Assembly (NCBI GenBank): GCA_964629975.1
Contig: CAZVUN010000031.1
Coordinates: forward strand, 1-25,144
Source: G020354085 sp964629975
GTDB taxonomy: Bacteria; Pseudomonadota; Gammaproteobacteria; Acidiferrobacterales; Sulfurifustaceae
Direction of reading: 5' to 3'
DNA length: 25,144 nucleotides
Made by a program: the position numbers and the translations under genes. Shown here in pieces: positions 16,215 through 23,770 of this stretch. The notes below the pieces were generated by a model. The model saw only the letters and a list, made by a program, of their open reading frames with translations, ran no database searches and was not told where the DNA came from. Positions within the stretch are counted from its first letter, which is position 1. Each line of letters begins with the position of its first letter.

Positions 16215-17779
16215 GTGTGCACCGGCACGGTGAAGACGAACGTGGCGCCGTGGCCGGGCTCGCTTTCCACCCAGATGCGTCCGCCGTGCAGCGTGACGAA
16301 GCGGCGCGTGAGGGCGAGCCCCAGGCCGGTGCCCTCGAGGCGCTCGCGGTCGCGGCGCTTGACCTGGTGGAACTCCTCGAACACGGCCTGGTGCTCCTCG
16401 GGCGGGATGCCGATACCGGTGTCGCTCACGGCGATGCAGATCTCCCCCGTGCCCGGCCAGGCGCGCACCTCCACGCGCCCGCCCTCGGGCGTGTACTTCA
16501 CGGCGTTCGACAGCAGGTTGAGCAGGATCTCCTTGAACTTGCGCTCGTCGGCGACGATGCTGTCGAGGACCGGATCGACCGCGAGCGCAAGCGTCAGGTT
16601 GCGGCGCGCCGCACGCTCCTTGAAAAACGTCAGCGCCTGTTGCAAGGCGGCGGTCAGATTGAAACGCGCCAGGTCAAGCTCCATGCGCCCCGCTTCGATC
16701 TTGCTGATGTCGAGCAAGTCGTTGATGAGCGCGAGCAGGTGCCGCCCCGAGGAATGGATGTCGGCCACGTACTCGGCCTGTTTGGCATTGAGCTCGCCGA
16801 ACAGGCGCGCTTCGAGCGCCTCGGAAAAGCCGATGATGGCATGCAGCGGGGTACGCAGCTCGTGACTCATGCCGGCCAGGAATTCCGACTTGACGCGATT
16901 GGCGTGCTCGGCCTCGCGCCGCGCGGCCTCGAGCGCGACGTTCTTCTCCTCCAGCGCCTTGAGGGTCGAGCGCAGCTGCTCGGTCGCCTGGTCGATGCGC
17001 TCCTGCAGGTTGCCGCGCGAGGCCTTGAGCGCGCGCGTCATGGCGTTGAGACCGGACTCGAGGGTCGCGAGCTCGCCGCCGGCGTGAGTCTCGACCTGCA
17101 CGTTGAGGTCGCCCTGCGCGACGCGCCGCACCGCGTCGGTGAGCTCGAGGATCGGCTCACTCACGTCGCGCCCCATGCGGCTTCCGAGCACCACGGCCGC
17201 CACCAGGCACAGGATGATGATGAGCACGCTCGACAGCAACACCTGTTCCTGGCGCGCGTCGGTCTGGGCGCGCGACAGCTCCACGGTTACCCAGCCGAGC
17301 AGCCGGCCGGGCGAGTCATCCGGGCGCGGCGCGGCCATCGACCCGCCGTCATCGGCGTCATCGATCGCGAGTTCCATCTGGCGCACGGGGACGCGGAACA
17401 CATGGCTGCGGCCGTCATTGCTGCGCGCCGAGGTTGGCGCGACCGGATCTGGCGGCAGGGCGCTGGCCGGGCGCAGCGGCGGTCCGACCCGCGCGAGCGG
17501 CTGGCCGGCGGCATTGGTGACGACGACGGCGCGCACATCGGACTGCTCGAGCGTGGCCGCCAGCAGCGGGCGCAGCACATCGGGATTGCCGGAGAACACG
17601 CCGTATTCCGCGGCCGGCGCGAGCTGGCGCGCGATGCTCGTGCCGCGCTCGAGCAAGGAGCGGTCGAGATCCTGGATCTGCGCATAGGCGAAATACGCCG
17701 TGAGCAGCACGGCGGTGGCCGCCGCCGGCAGCAGGGCGAGCAGCATGACGCGCGATTGGATGCCCCAGCGGTGCAGCAT
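16211..17779 (-). CDS. BarA-like membrane sensor histidine kinase
   Basis: 522 residues from the ATG at 17779; the longer open frame upstream overlaps the binding-protein gene and has a composition unlike real protein. Parts: TM1 (about 11-33), a periplasmic sensor region (about 34-178) whose opening resembles BarA (GTSIARQLAPAAEYGVFSGN), TM2 (about 179-199), a HAMP domain (about 200-253), a coiled coil (255-295), HisKA with MSHELRTP and phosphoacceptor His306, and HATPase_c with NLLSNAVKY (Asn421), DTGIGI and GTGLGLALT. It is non-hybrid: the receiver is encoded by the next gene, which overlaps it. The gene starts 4 bp after the stop of a periplasmic binding protein, which suggests that the binding protein presents a ligand to this sensor. 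The likely phosphate acceptors are the two following receivers. Confidence 0.92.
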   Translation of the reverse strand: MLHRWGIQSRVMLLALLPAAATAVLLTAYFAYAQIQDLDRSLLERGTSIARQLAPAAEYGVFSGNPDVLRPLLAATLEQSDVRAVVVTNAAGQPLARVGPPLRPASALPPDPVAPTSARSNDGRSHVFRVPVRQMELAIDDADDGGSMAAPRPDDSPGRLLGWVTVELSRAQTDARQEQVLLSSVLIIILCLVAAVVLGSRMGRDVSEPILELTDAVRRVAQGDLNVQVETHAGGELATLESGLNAMTRALKASRGNLQERIDQATEQLRSTLKALEEKNVALEAARREAEHANRVKSEFLAGMSHELRTPLHAIIGFSEALEARLFGELNAKQAEYVADIHSSGRHLLALINDLLDISKIEAGRMELDLARFNLTAALQQALTFFKERAARRNLTLALAVDPVLDSIVADERKFKEILLNLLSNAVKYTPEGGRVEVRAWPGTGEICIAVSDTGIGIPPEEHQAVFEEFHQVKRRDRERLEGTGLGLALTRRFVTLHGGRIWVESEPGHGATFVFTVPVHT

Positions 17780-17783
17780 GGCG

Positions 17784-18746
17784 TCAGCGCGCGGCTTCCA
17801 GTTGCGTCTCGATGCGCCGCACGTCGGCGATCGGCACGGCGAGCGAGCGCGCGACCTGCTCGTTGACCGCGACCGACACGTACTTCGGATGCTGCGGCGG
17901 CGGCAGGGTGCGCAGCGCACCGTTGGCGAGGGAGGCGATGGTTTCGCCCAGCTGCTGGCCGATCTGCGCCGCGCTGGCATGCACGGCGGCGATGGCGCCG
18001 GCCTTGACATAGGCGGGCGACGCGCCGATCAGCGGCACGCGGTAGCGGTAGGCGGTGAGCAGCACGCCCTGGGCATTGCGCCGGTTGAACACGAGCGGAT
18101 CGACCACGGCTAGCATCACGTCGGCCTCCGGCAGCAGCTGGTCGAGCACCTTGACCAGGTTGTCCTCCGCAGTCACGGTGCGCATGAGCAGCGTCAGGCC
18201 ACGCGCCTGCGCGGCGGCCTGCAGCTCCGCGCCGTAGTGTGCGGTGCTCGGCCCCAGCACCACCGCCACGCGCTCGGCCGCGGGCAGCAGCCTGCGCACC
18301 AGTTCGAGTTGCTGCGCCGCGCGCGGCTCGAGGTAGATGGCGGAGAAGGCCGGCTCGCTGCCGGGTGCGCGGTTTCGTTCGCGCGCGATCGCATCGAACG
18401 ACTGGCGCGGGGTGAGCACGCTCAGCACCGGCGCCGCTGGCTCCAGGGAGGCGATGTGCTGGGTGGCGCGCGTTCCGACCGGCACGATCAGCTGCGCGCG
18501 CGCCGCGCTGCCGTTGGCGAGGGTGGTGGCGTTGACCCGGGTCAGGTCGACCACACTCAGCTGCGCGCTGCCGGCGCCGGCGCGCTGCTCGAGCGTGGCG
18601 CGCAGCGCGGCGATCAGCTCCTGGGCCGCGTCGCGCTCCTGCTCCACCACCACCAGCACCTGGACCCGAGCGGCCGCACCGGCACACAGGGACAGCGCGA
18701 GCACCACCAGGCCCGGTAACAGGGATCGGCAAATCAGCTCCCGCAT
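17784..18746 (-). CDS. Periplasmic ABC-type substrate-binding protein (sensor-associated)
   Basis: 320 residues from the ATG at 18746. The N-terminus is a signal peptide (LICRSLLPGLVVLALSLCAGAAA), so the product is periplasmic. The rest matches the ABC_sub_bind (TrpX-like) family: a two-lobe binding fold with LIVPVGTRATQ, VAVVLGPSTAHYG, LLPEADVMLAVVDPLVFN and VPLIGASPAYVKAGA. No permease or ATPase gene lies nearby, and the gene is sandwiched between a TonB-dependent receptor and a BarA-like kinase, 4 bp before the latter. A sensory role, binding a ligand in the periplasm and signalling through the kinase, is therefore more likely than transport. The ligand is unknown. The 199-bp gap upstream holds a candidate cyclic-nucleotide-receptor site but no convincing promoter. 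Confidence 0.85.
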   Translation of the reverse strand: MRELICRSLLPGLVVLALSLCAGAAARVQVLVVVEQERDAAQELIAALRATLEQRAGAGSAQLSVVDLTRVNATTLANGSAARAQLIVPVGTRATQHIASLEPAAPVLSVLTPRQSFDAIARERNRAPGSEPAFSAIYLEPRAAQQLELVRRLLPAAERVAVVLGPSTAHYGAELQAAAQARGLTLLMRTVTAEDNLVKVLDQLLPEADVMLAVVDPLVFNRRNAQGVLLTAYRYRVPLIGASPAYVKAGAIAAVHASAAQIGQQLGETIASLANGALRTLPPPQHPKYVSVAVNEQVARSLAVPIADVRRIETQLEAAR

Positions 18747-18872
18747 GTGTGCTCGATCGTGCGCCCGCCGGCGGTGATGGGGGATCGGCCCTAGCGCGGA
18801 GGCGGCAGGCGGTGCGCCCGCCGCGGGTGCGCGCGGCCACGTGCCGTCAAGGTGCCCATGGCCGGCGCATCC

Positions 18873-18892
18873 TGTGAAGTGCAAAAGTCACA
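18873..18892 (-). promoter_or_regulatory. TGTGA-N10-TCACA inverted repeat upstream of the binding-protein gene
   Basis: Perfect CRP-type half-sites TGTGA (18873-18877) and TCACA (18888-18892) lie about 127 bp before the binding-protein ATG. The spacer is 10 bp, not the 6 bp of a standard CRP site, so binding by a CRP dimer in the usual way is doubtful. Confidence 0.25.
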
Positions 18893-18945
18893 AATGGGCG
18901 CACACCCGTCGTGGCGGGCCGGTGCGGTCGGAGGTGCCGCCACCG

Positions 18946-20970
18946 TTACATCCCCACCGCGAGCGTCACGAAGGCGCGCCGGTCGAACACGTTCTCGCTG
19001 CGGAAGTCCGTGTAATCGTGCCCCAGGTTCTGTAGCACCAGCGCGACCTCGCCGCTCGCGCCATCGACCCGGAACCGATGGGCGAGGCGCGCATCGAGCC
19101 GCCCATAGCGCGCGACCGGGTCGCCGTTGCCAAGCCAGCGCATGTTGGCGATCTGCGAGTACCACAGGCTCGCCTGCCAGCCGGGTGCGAGGCGCTGCAT
19201 GATGAACAGGCTCGCGCTGTAGCTCGGAACGGATTCCTCGGTCTCCGATGCATCGTAGGTCACCGGTACCGTTGGATCGGGAAAGTCACTGGCGCTGGCG
19301 CGCATGGCGGCGTAACTCGCCGCCACCAGCGTGTCACGCCGCGGCCGGTAGCTGACTTGCGCCTCGGCGCCGTGGACCTCAATGCGACCCTGGTTGACGA
19401 GGCTGAATGCCTCCTGATCGAACAGATCCGCGGCAGGAATCTTGATCTCGGTCAGCAATTGCGTAACCCGATCCTGGTAAAGGCGAAGATCCCAGGACAG
19501 GTGCGCCGCCGGCAATTCGCCGAGGTAACCGAGCTCGTAGGTCGTGAGCTCCTCGGCATGCAGGTTGCCGGGGCCGAGGTACTGCTGTTCGAGCAACACC
19601 CCCTGATAGGAGAAACGCTGATCGCCCGAATTTTCGGTGATCAGCGGCACGCGCGTGGCGCGCGAGGCGACAACGCGCAGCGTGTGGTTGGCGTGCAGGT
19701 GGTAGTTGAGCGCGAGCCGCGGCGACACATCGCTGCCCGTGATCTGATTGTCCTCCCACATGACGCCCGCGTTCAGTACCGCCGCCGGCGTCATGCGCCA
19801 TTCGCCGTTGGCGAACAGCCGGTACGTGCGGTTCTCGAGCGTGTCGTCGGTGTTGAACCAGGACTGCGAGCGCACCCGATCGAGCCGCGCGCCCGCGCCC
19901 CAGGCCAAGCGCACATCCGGGTGCGGGGCGAGCGTGTGTTGTGCCTCGAGATCGTAGCGTTCCTCGCGCGCCGTGAGATCGACCGGCACCTGCGCCGGCC
20001 CGAGCGGCGGCGGCAGCGGCAGCGGCGCCGTGAGATAGCCCTCTTCGTTGCGTCCGTACGTGTGGTAGAGCTGCAGCGCCACCGCCTCGCGCGCATCGAG
20101 GTCGTGCTGCCAGCGCAGCTGCACGTAGCTCGCGCGCGTCTCGCTGTCGTGCGGCGGCTGTGTGGCATTGGCGTAGAAACCCTGTTCGCGGTTGCCACCG
20201 CTCGCGCCCGCCTGCACCTCGAAGGCGTCGCGTGTGCCATGGCGCCAGTCGGAGCGCAGCGTGGCGTACGCGCTGCGCTGGCTGTCCGGCCGGCCGTCGA
20301 GCCCGTCATCGCTGCGAAAGCCGGCGGTGAAGCGCGTATCATGCGCGGCGCCGCCCACGCCCTGGCGCGCCACGAAGTCGGCGATGTCGTGATTGCCGGC
20401 CGCGACCTTGGCGTAGCTGCCCGCGTCCTGCGAGGCGTGGCGGGTGATGATGTTGATGACACCCCAGAAGGCGTTGCTGCCGTAGGCGGCGGCGTTCGGT
20501 CCGCGGATGACCTCGATGCGCTCGATGTCCTCGATCGCGAGCGGCAGGTCCGACCACGACACGCCGCCGTACAGCGGGCCGTAGACCGAGCGCCCGTCGA
20601 CCAGCACCTGCATGCGCCGTGCGTACTGGTCGCTCACGCCGTGGTAGGTGACGGCCGCCTGGTGACCGCTCGGATAGGCCACCTGGTAGCCGGGAACGAG
20701 ACGGAAAATGTCCGGGAGCTGGCGCACCCCGGACGCCTCGATCATGGCGCGGTCGATCACGGTGACAGCGGCCGGCGCCTCGGAACGCGGCTGCGCGAGG
20801 CGCGTGACCGAAAGCACGACCGGGACCTCACCCAGATACTCGGCCTCGGTTACGAGCGGGCCGGGTTCTTGCGCCAGTGCCGGCGCCATCGCGAGCCCGC
20901 ACACCGGTAACAGCCGGTGTGACCATGCGCGTGCCAGGAACGGTCGGTGCCTCATGCGCAACATTCGCAT
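18946..20970 (-). CDS. TonB-dependent outer-membrane receptor
   Basis: 674 residues. A signal peptide ends near residue 33 (APALA-QE). The plug domain (about 60-178) contains VTVIDRAMIEASG, QVLVDGRSVYGPLYGG and IERIEVIRGPNAAAYGSNAFWGV, the standard TonB receptor plug elements. The remaining residues form a 22-strand-type barrel with alternating aromatic/hydrophobic strands. The protein ends in Met instead of the usual terminal Phe/Trp, though the preceding FVTLAVG strand is typical. It should import a scarce ligand (siderophore, cobalamin-like cofactor or other) across the outer membrane using TonB; the substrate cannot be told. It starts 13 bp after the crp-like stop and precedes a periplasmic binding protein and a sensor kinase, so it may supply the ligand they detect. 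Other possible starts are the ATGs at 20964 and 20955; none has a good ribosome binding site. Confidence 0.9.
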   Translation of the reverse strand: MRMLRMRHRPFLARAWSHRLLPVCGLAMAPALAQEPGPLVTEAEYLGEVPVVLSVTRLAQPRSEAPAAVTVIDRAMIEASGVRQLPDIFRLVPGYQVAYPSGHQAAVTYHGVSDQYARRMQVLVDGRSVYGPLYGGVSWSDLPLAIEDIERIEVIRGPNAAAYGSNAFWGVINIITRHASQDAGSYAKVAAGNHDIADFVARQGVGGAAHDTRFTAGFRSDDGLDGRPDSQRSAYATLRSDWRHGTRDAFEVQAGASGGNREQGFYANATQPPHDSETRASYVQLRWQHDLDAREAVALQLYHTYGRNEEGYLTAPLPLPPPLGPAQVPVDLTAREERYDLEAQHTLAPHPDVRLAWGAGARLDRVRSQSWFNTDDTLENRTYRLFANGEWRMTPAAVLNAGVMWEDNQITGSDVSPRLALNYHLHANHTLRVVASRATRVPLITENSGDQRFSYQGVLLEQQYLGPGNLHAEELTTYELGYLGELPAAHLSWDLRLYQDRVTQLLTEIKIPAADLFDQEAFSLVNQGRIEVHGAEAQVSYRPRRDTLVAASYAAMRASASDFPDPTVPVTYDASETEESVPSYSASLFIMQRLAPGWQASLWYSQIANMRWLGNGDPVARYGRLDARLAHRFRVDGASGEVALVLQNLGHDYTDFRSENVFDRRAFVTLAVGM

Positions 20971-20983
20971 CGCGCGGCGGCGC

Positions 20984-21628
20984 TCAGCCGGACGCGGGCA
21001 GGCCCTTGCCCAGGATGATGCGACGCCCCTCGATCTTGACGTAGCCCCTGGCGACCATGTCCTTCAGCACCCGGCTCACCATCTCGCGCGACGCCCCGAC
21101 CATGTTGGCGATGTCCTGGTGCGTGAGCCTGGGGTCGACGATGAACTGCCCGTCCTGCCGGACCGCGATGTTGACGAGCGTGCGCGCCACGCGCCCGTAC
21201 ACGTCGAGCAGCGCAAGGTTCTTCACGTTCTCGGTGAGCGCGCGCACACGCTGGTTGAGCGCGCGGATCAGGTTGTAGGCGATATCCGGTTGTTTCGTCA
21301 GGCAGTCGCGAAACGCCTGCTTGGTGATCATCGACAGGCGCGTGGGTTCGAGCGTCATGACCGAGGCCGAGCGCGGAGCGTTATCGAGCAGGGCCATCTC
21401 GCCGAAGAACTCGCCCGTGCCCATGATATTGAGTATCGCCTCGGCACCCTCGGTATTGCTGACATACACCTTTACCTTGCCGTAAAGGATGAGGTACAGA
21501 GAATCGGACAGATCGCCTTCGCTGATGATGAGGGTCTCCGCCGGGTAGGTCTTGGTGATCGCATGCTCGGCGATCGCCGCCAGGTCCTGCTTGCCGAGAC
21601 CGGAGAACAGCGGAATGTTTTCTAGCAT
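20984..21628 (-). CDS. CRP/FNR-family transcriptional regulator
   Basis: 214 residues from the ATG at 21628, chosen because the family begins with a form like MLENIPLFSGL. The cyclic-nucleotide-binding domain (about 8-120) has GEFFGEMALLDNAPRSASV, with the phosphate-binding Gly/Glu and Arg86-Ser87 matching E. coli CRP Arg82-Ser83, so it probably binds a cyclic nucleotide. In the dimer helix the CRP Thr127-Ser128 positions are Leu131-Thr132, which may alter nucleotide preference. It lacks the N-terminal cysteines of FNR. The helix-turn-helix (about 169-192) contains SREMVSR, matching the CRP recognition residues Arg180, Glu181 and Arg185, which predicts a TGTGA-type half-site. The gene heads a same-strand cluster ending in a nucleotide cyclase. 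An AT-rich stretch (21679-21690) about 55 bp upstream may be its -10 region. Confidence 0.92.
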   Translation of the reverse strand: MLENIPLFSGLGKQDLAAIAEHAITKTYPAETLIISEGDLSDSLYLILYGKVKVYVSNTEGAEAILNIMGTGEFFGEMALLDNAPRSASVMTLEPTRLSMITKQAFRDCLTKQPDIAYNLIRALNQRVRALTENVKNLALLDVYGRVARTLVNIAVRQDGQFIVDPRLTHQDIANMVGASREMVSRVLKDMVARGYVKIEGRRIILGKGLPASG

Positions 21629-22344
21629 GGCGTTGGTACTTGTGGATCGGCACGGCGACCGCCTTGTCGGCACAGTACGATATAAGAATACCCTCGCGTT
21701 CTGATGATTGCACCCGCCACCGGGTGCCGATCACCACACCCGGTTGCCGGCCGGGTCCGACCCGCTGTCCTCGCGACACCGCCTGCCCCCGGCGGCGGCA
21801 ACCGCACCGTTTCCGCTGCCCAAGGGGCCCGTCTAGACCGGCCAGTGCTGGACACTTCGCGCCAGCGCGCACCTTTTCCGACGATCGCTGAGCGAGCAGG
21901 TTGCTCTTGCGCGGTTTCACGTCGACGACACCGGGTGTTGCCGGGCCGGTTGCCACGGCCACGCCGCCGATGCAACCCGCCGCCGTGCGACAGGACAGTG
22001 CGCGAACGCTCACCCCATGGCATGCAATCCGTCCTTGCATCGTGGCGCACTGTGCACGGTGCCACCGCGCCGCGCCGCCATGCCCCGGCGAAGCACCATT
22101 GCCGTCCGCCTGCGTTGAGCGACGGAGGCGTTCCACGGGTCGCAGGACAATCACCCCGTCCATGGTGCTTTGTGGGCTGTCGCTTGCGCCGCGGCGGGTC
22201 ATGGCCGCGGAGGCCGTCAGCATGCCGCTCGACATCTCGGCCACGGTAGATTCTGTGAGTGAGCGCGTCGCAGACAAGGGCGCAGCACGCAATCCGCCGG
22301 GTATTCTTGATGAGGCCCGCCAGGCGTCGGCCGCTCTCCGCCAA
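21629..22344. other. Long gene-poor stretch upstream of the crp-like gene
   Basis: About 700 bp with no gene I can support. Several frames stay open on both strands, as expected at this G+C, but none shows a known domain, a ribosome binding site plus start, or natural composition throughout. One plus frame from 21901 contains CARCH (a CxxCH haem-attachment pattern, about 22051-22065) and its stop at 22432-22434 overlaps the next ATG, but the surrounding residues are Pro/Arg/Cys-rich and unlike a cytochrome. The stretch 21676-21690 is unusually AT-rich and could hold the crp-like promoter. Confidence 0.5.
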
Positions 22345-22386
22345 CGTGACATTCTTCACAGAATCGACACAGGTTTCGTCTACCCT
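22345..22386 (+). promoter_or_regulatory. Candidate CRP operator and class II promoter
   Basis: CGTGA (22345-22349), 6 bp, then TCACA (22356-22360) match the CRP site TGTGA-N6-TCACA at 9 of 10 positions with a perfect GTGA-N6-TCAC core. A weak -10 (TACCCT, 22381-22386) would place the operator centre about 41 bp before transcription start, the class II activator position. The site is 70 bp upstream of the small exported protein gene and beside a CRP-type regulator whose recognition helix predicts this half-site. Confidence 0.5.
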
Positions 22387-22430
22387 TCCCGGCGCTGCGT
22401 GCCGACGCAAGCAGATTGTGGGGGTGCCCG

Positions 22431-22724
22431 ATGACCATGCGGATTCTTCTCTCTGCGGTGCTGTCCGCTGTCTTGTCGCTGTTTCCGCTGTGGGTGATGG
22501 CCGAAGAGGCCGGCGGTGCGGTGTCCGACGACACGGCCGTCACGGCGTCGGTTGCGCCGGTGCCTCGCGCCGGGCCAGGCACGTCCGCCGCGCGCGGCGC
22601 AGGCGACCCAGCGACCGAGCCCAGCGGGCGCGAGTACGTGGAATGCTTCTACGTCGCCGCCACCAAGGACTACACCTGCCGCGCCATGGGCGAGACCATG
22701 GGCGAGCCGTCCGCGCCGCGCTGA
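22431..22724 (+). CDS. Small exported hypothetical protein
   Basis: 97 residues. The N-terminus is a clear signal peptide (MTMRILLSAVLSAVLSLFPL, cleavage likely after VMA-EE), so the mature protein of about 73 residues is periplasmic. The middle is low-complexity Ala/Gly/Pro/Thr. The C-terminal part, REYVECFYVAATKDYTCRAM, carries two cysteines 14 residues apart that could form a disulphide. I do not recognise a family. A G-rich stretch (GGGGGTG) 5-12 nt before the ATG may act as ribosome binding site. The candidate CRP operator upstream suggests control by a cyclic-nucleotide receptor. Confidence 0.6.
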   Translation: MTMRILLSAVLSAVLSLFPLWVMAEEAGGAVSDDTAVTASVAPVPRAGPGTSAARGAGDPATEPSGREYVECFYVAATKDYTCRAMGETMGEPSAPR

Positions 22725-22789
22725 CGGCGCGCACCGCGATCCTCACGCGCTGATTCCGCAGCCGCCGCGCGCGGCCGCGGGCACGGGTG

Positions 22790-22818
22790 TTTCCGCGTTC
22801 CGGGGCGGTCGCTACAAT
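22790..22818 (+). promoter_or_regulatory. Candidate promoter of the pur operon
   Basis: TACAAT (22813-22818) is a 5 of 6 match to the -10 consensus, 17 bp after a weak -35 (TTTCCG, 22790-22795). It lies 33 bp before the purC ATG. I see no clear PurR-type operator. Confidence 0.4.
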
Positions 22819-22851
22819 GCCGACCCGGCCCCAGCACCGCGAGCGCCCGCC

Positions 22852-23736
22852 ATGTCCGAGCCGCTGTTCGAGTCGAGCATCCACAGCCTGCCGCTGCGCC
22901 ACCGCGGCAAGGTGCGCGACATCTACGACATCGACGCGCTGCACATGCTGATCCTCACCACCGATCGGCTGTCGGCGTTCGACGTGGTGCTGCCCGACCC
23001 GATCCCGGGCAAGGGTCGGGTGCTCACTGCCATGTCGAACTTCTGGTTCGCGCGCACCCGCCCGATCATCCCCAATCAGCTCACCGACGCACCGCTCGCA
23101 CAGCTGCTGCGCGATCCGGCCGAGCTTGCCCAGGCCGAGGGCCGCGCGGTCATCGTGCGCAAGCTCAACGCCCTGCCGGTCGAGGCGATCGTGCGCGGTT
23201 ACCTGGCCGGTTCGGGCTGGAAGGAGTATCAGAAGACCGGCACCGTGTGCGGCATCCGCCTGCCGGCCGGGCTGCGCGAAGCCGAGCAGCTGCCCGAGCC
23301 GATTTTCACCCCCTCGACCAAGGCGGCCGCCGGGCAGCACGACGAGAACATCAGCTTCGAGCAGGCGGCGGCAATCCTCGGGGCCGGCACGGCGGCGCGC
23401 GTGCGCGAGGCGAGCCTGCGCATATATAAGGAATGCGCCGAGTACGCGCGCACGCGCGGCATCATCATCGCCGACACCAAGTTCGAGTTCGGCCTCGACG
23501 AGCACGGCACCCTGCACCTGATCGACGAGGTCCTGACCCCGGATTCCTCGCGCTTCTGGCCGGTCGATTCCTACCGGCCTGGATCGAGTCCGCCGAGTTT
23601 CGACAAGCAATACGTGCGCGACTGGCTCGAGGCGAGCGGCTGGAACAAGCGCGCGCCGGCGCCGCGCCTGCCGGCCGAGGTCATCGCCAAGACGGCGGAA
23701 AAATACCAGGAGGCGCTGCGGCGCCTGACCGGCTAG
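22852..23736 (+). CDS. purC: Phosphoribosylaminoimidazole-succinocarboxamide synthase (SAICAR synthase)
   Basis: Joins CAIR and aspartate with ATP hydrolysis in de novo purine synthesis. 294 residues, the longer form of the family (the E. coli enzyme is about 237). Recognised by HRGKVRDIYD (18-27), LTTDRLSAFDV, IVRKLNALPVEAIVRGYLAGSGWKEY (split across 100-126), and the IIIADTKFEFG and LIDEVLTPDSSRFWP elements. The start at 22852 gives the usual N-terminus; the frame is open far upstream but that part has no family match. No strong ribosome binding site. It is followed 34 bp later by purE, so purC-purE-purK form an operon. Confidence 0.96.
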   Translation: MSEPLFESSIHSLPLRHRGKVRDIYDIDALHMLILTTDRLSAFDVVLPDPIPGKGRVLTAMSNFWFARTRPIIPNQLTDAPLAQLLRDPAELAQAEGRAVIVRKLNALPVEAIVRGYLAGSGWKEYQKTGTVCGIRLPAGLREAEQLPEPIFTPSTKAAAGQHDENISFEQAAAILGAGTAARVREASLRIYKECAEYARTRGIIIADTKFEFGLDEHGTLHLIDEVLTPDSSRFWPVDSYRPGSSPPSFDKQYVRDWLEASGWNKRAPAPRLPAEVIAKTAEKYQEALRRLTG

Positions 23737-23770
23737 GGCCGGTACACGTTACCTCGCGCGAGGAGCACTC

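Noticed and set aside
14284..17866. Two long plus-strand frames opposite the cyclase, receiver and kinase genes
   Set aside because: They overlap several well-supported minus-strand genes at once and have no recognisable protein features.
19078..20910. A 610-residue plus-strand frame opposite the TonB receptor
   Set aside because: No start signal, no domain, and an Arg/Ala/His-rich composition typical of antisense reading at high G+C.
20968..20983. Possible separate promoter between the crp-like and TonB receptor genes
   Set aside because: Only 13 bp separate the genes, too short for a promoter with its own leader; cotranscription is simpler.
22051..22065. CxxCH haem-binding pattern suggesting a cytochrome c gene
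   Set aside because: The frame has no signal peptide, no axial Met context and a Pro/Arg/Cys-rich composition; a CxxCH can arise by chance.
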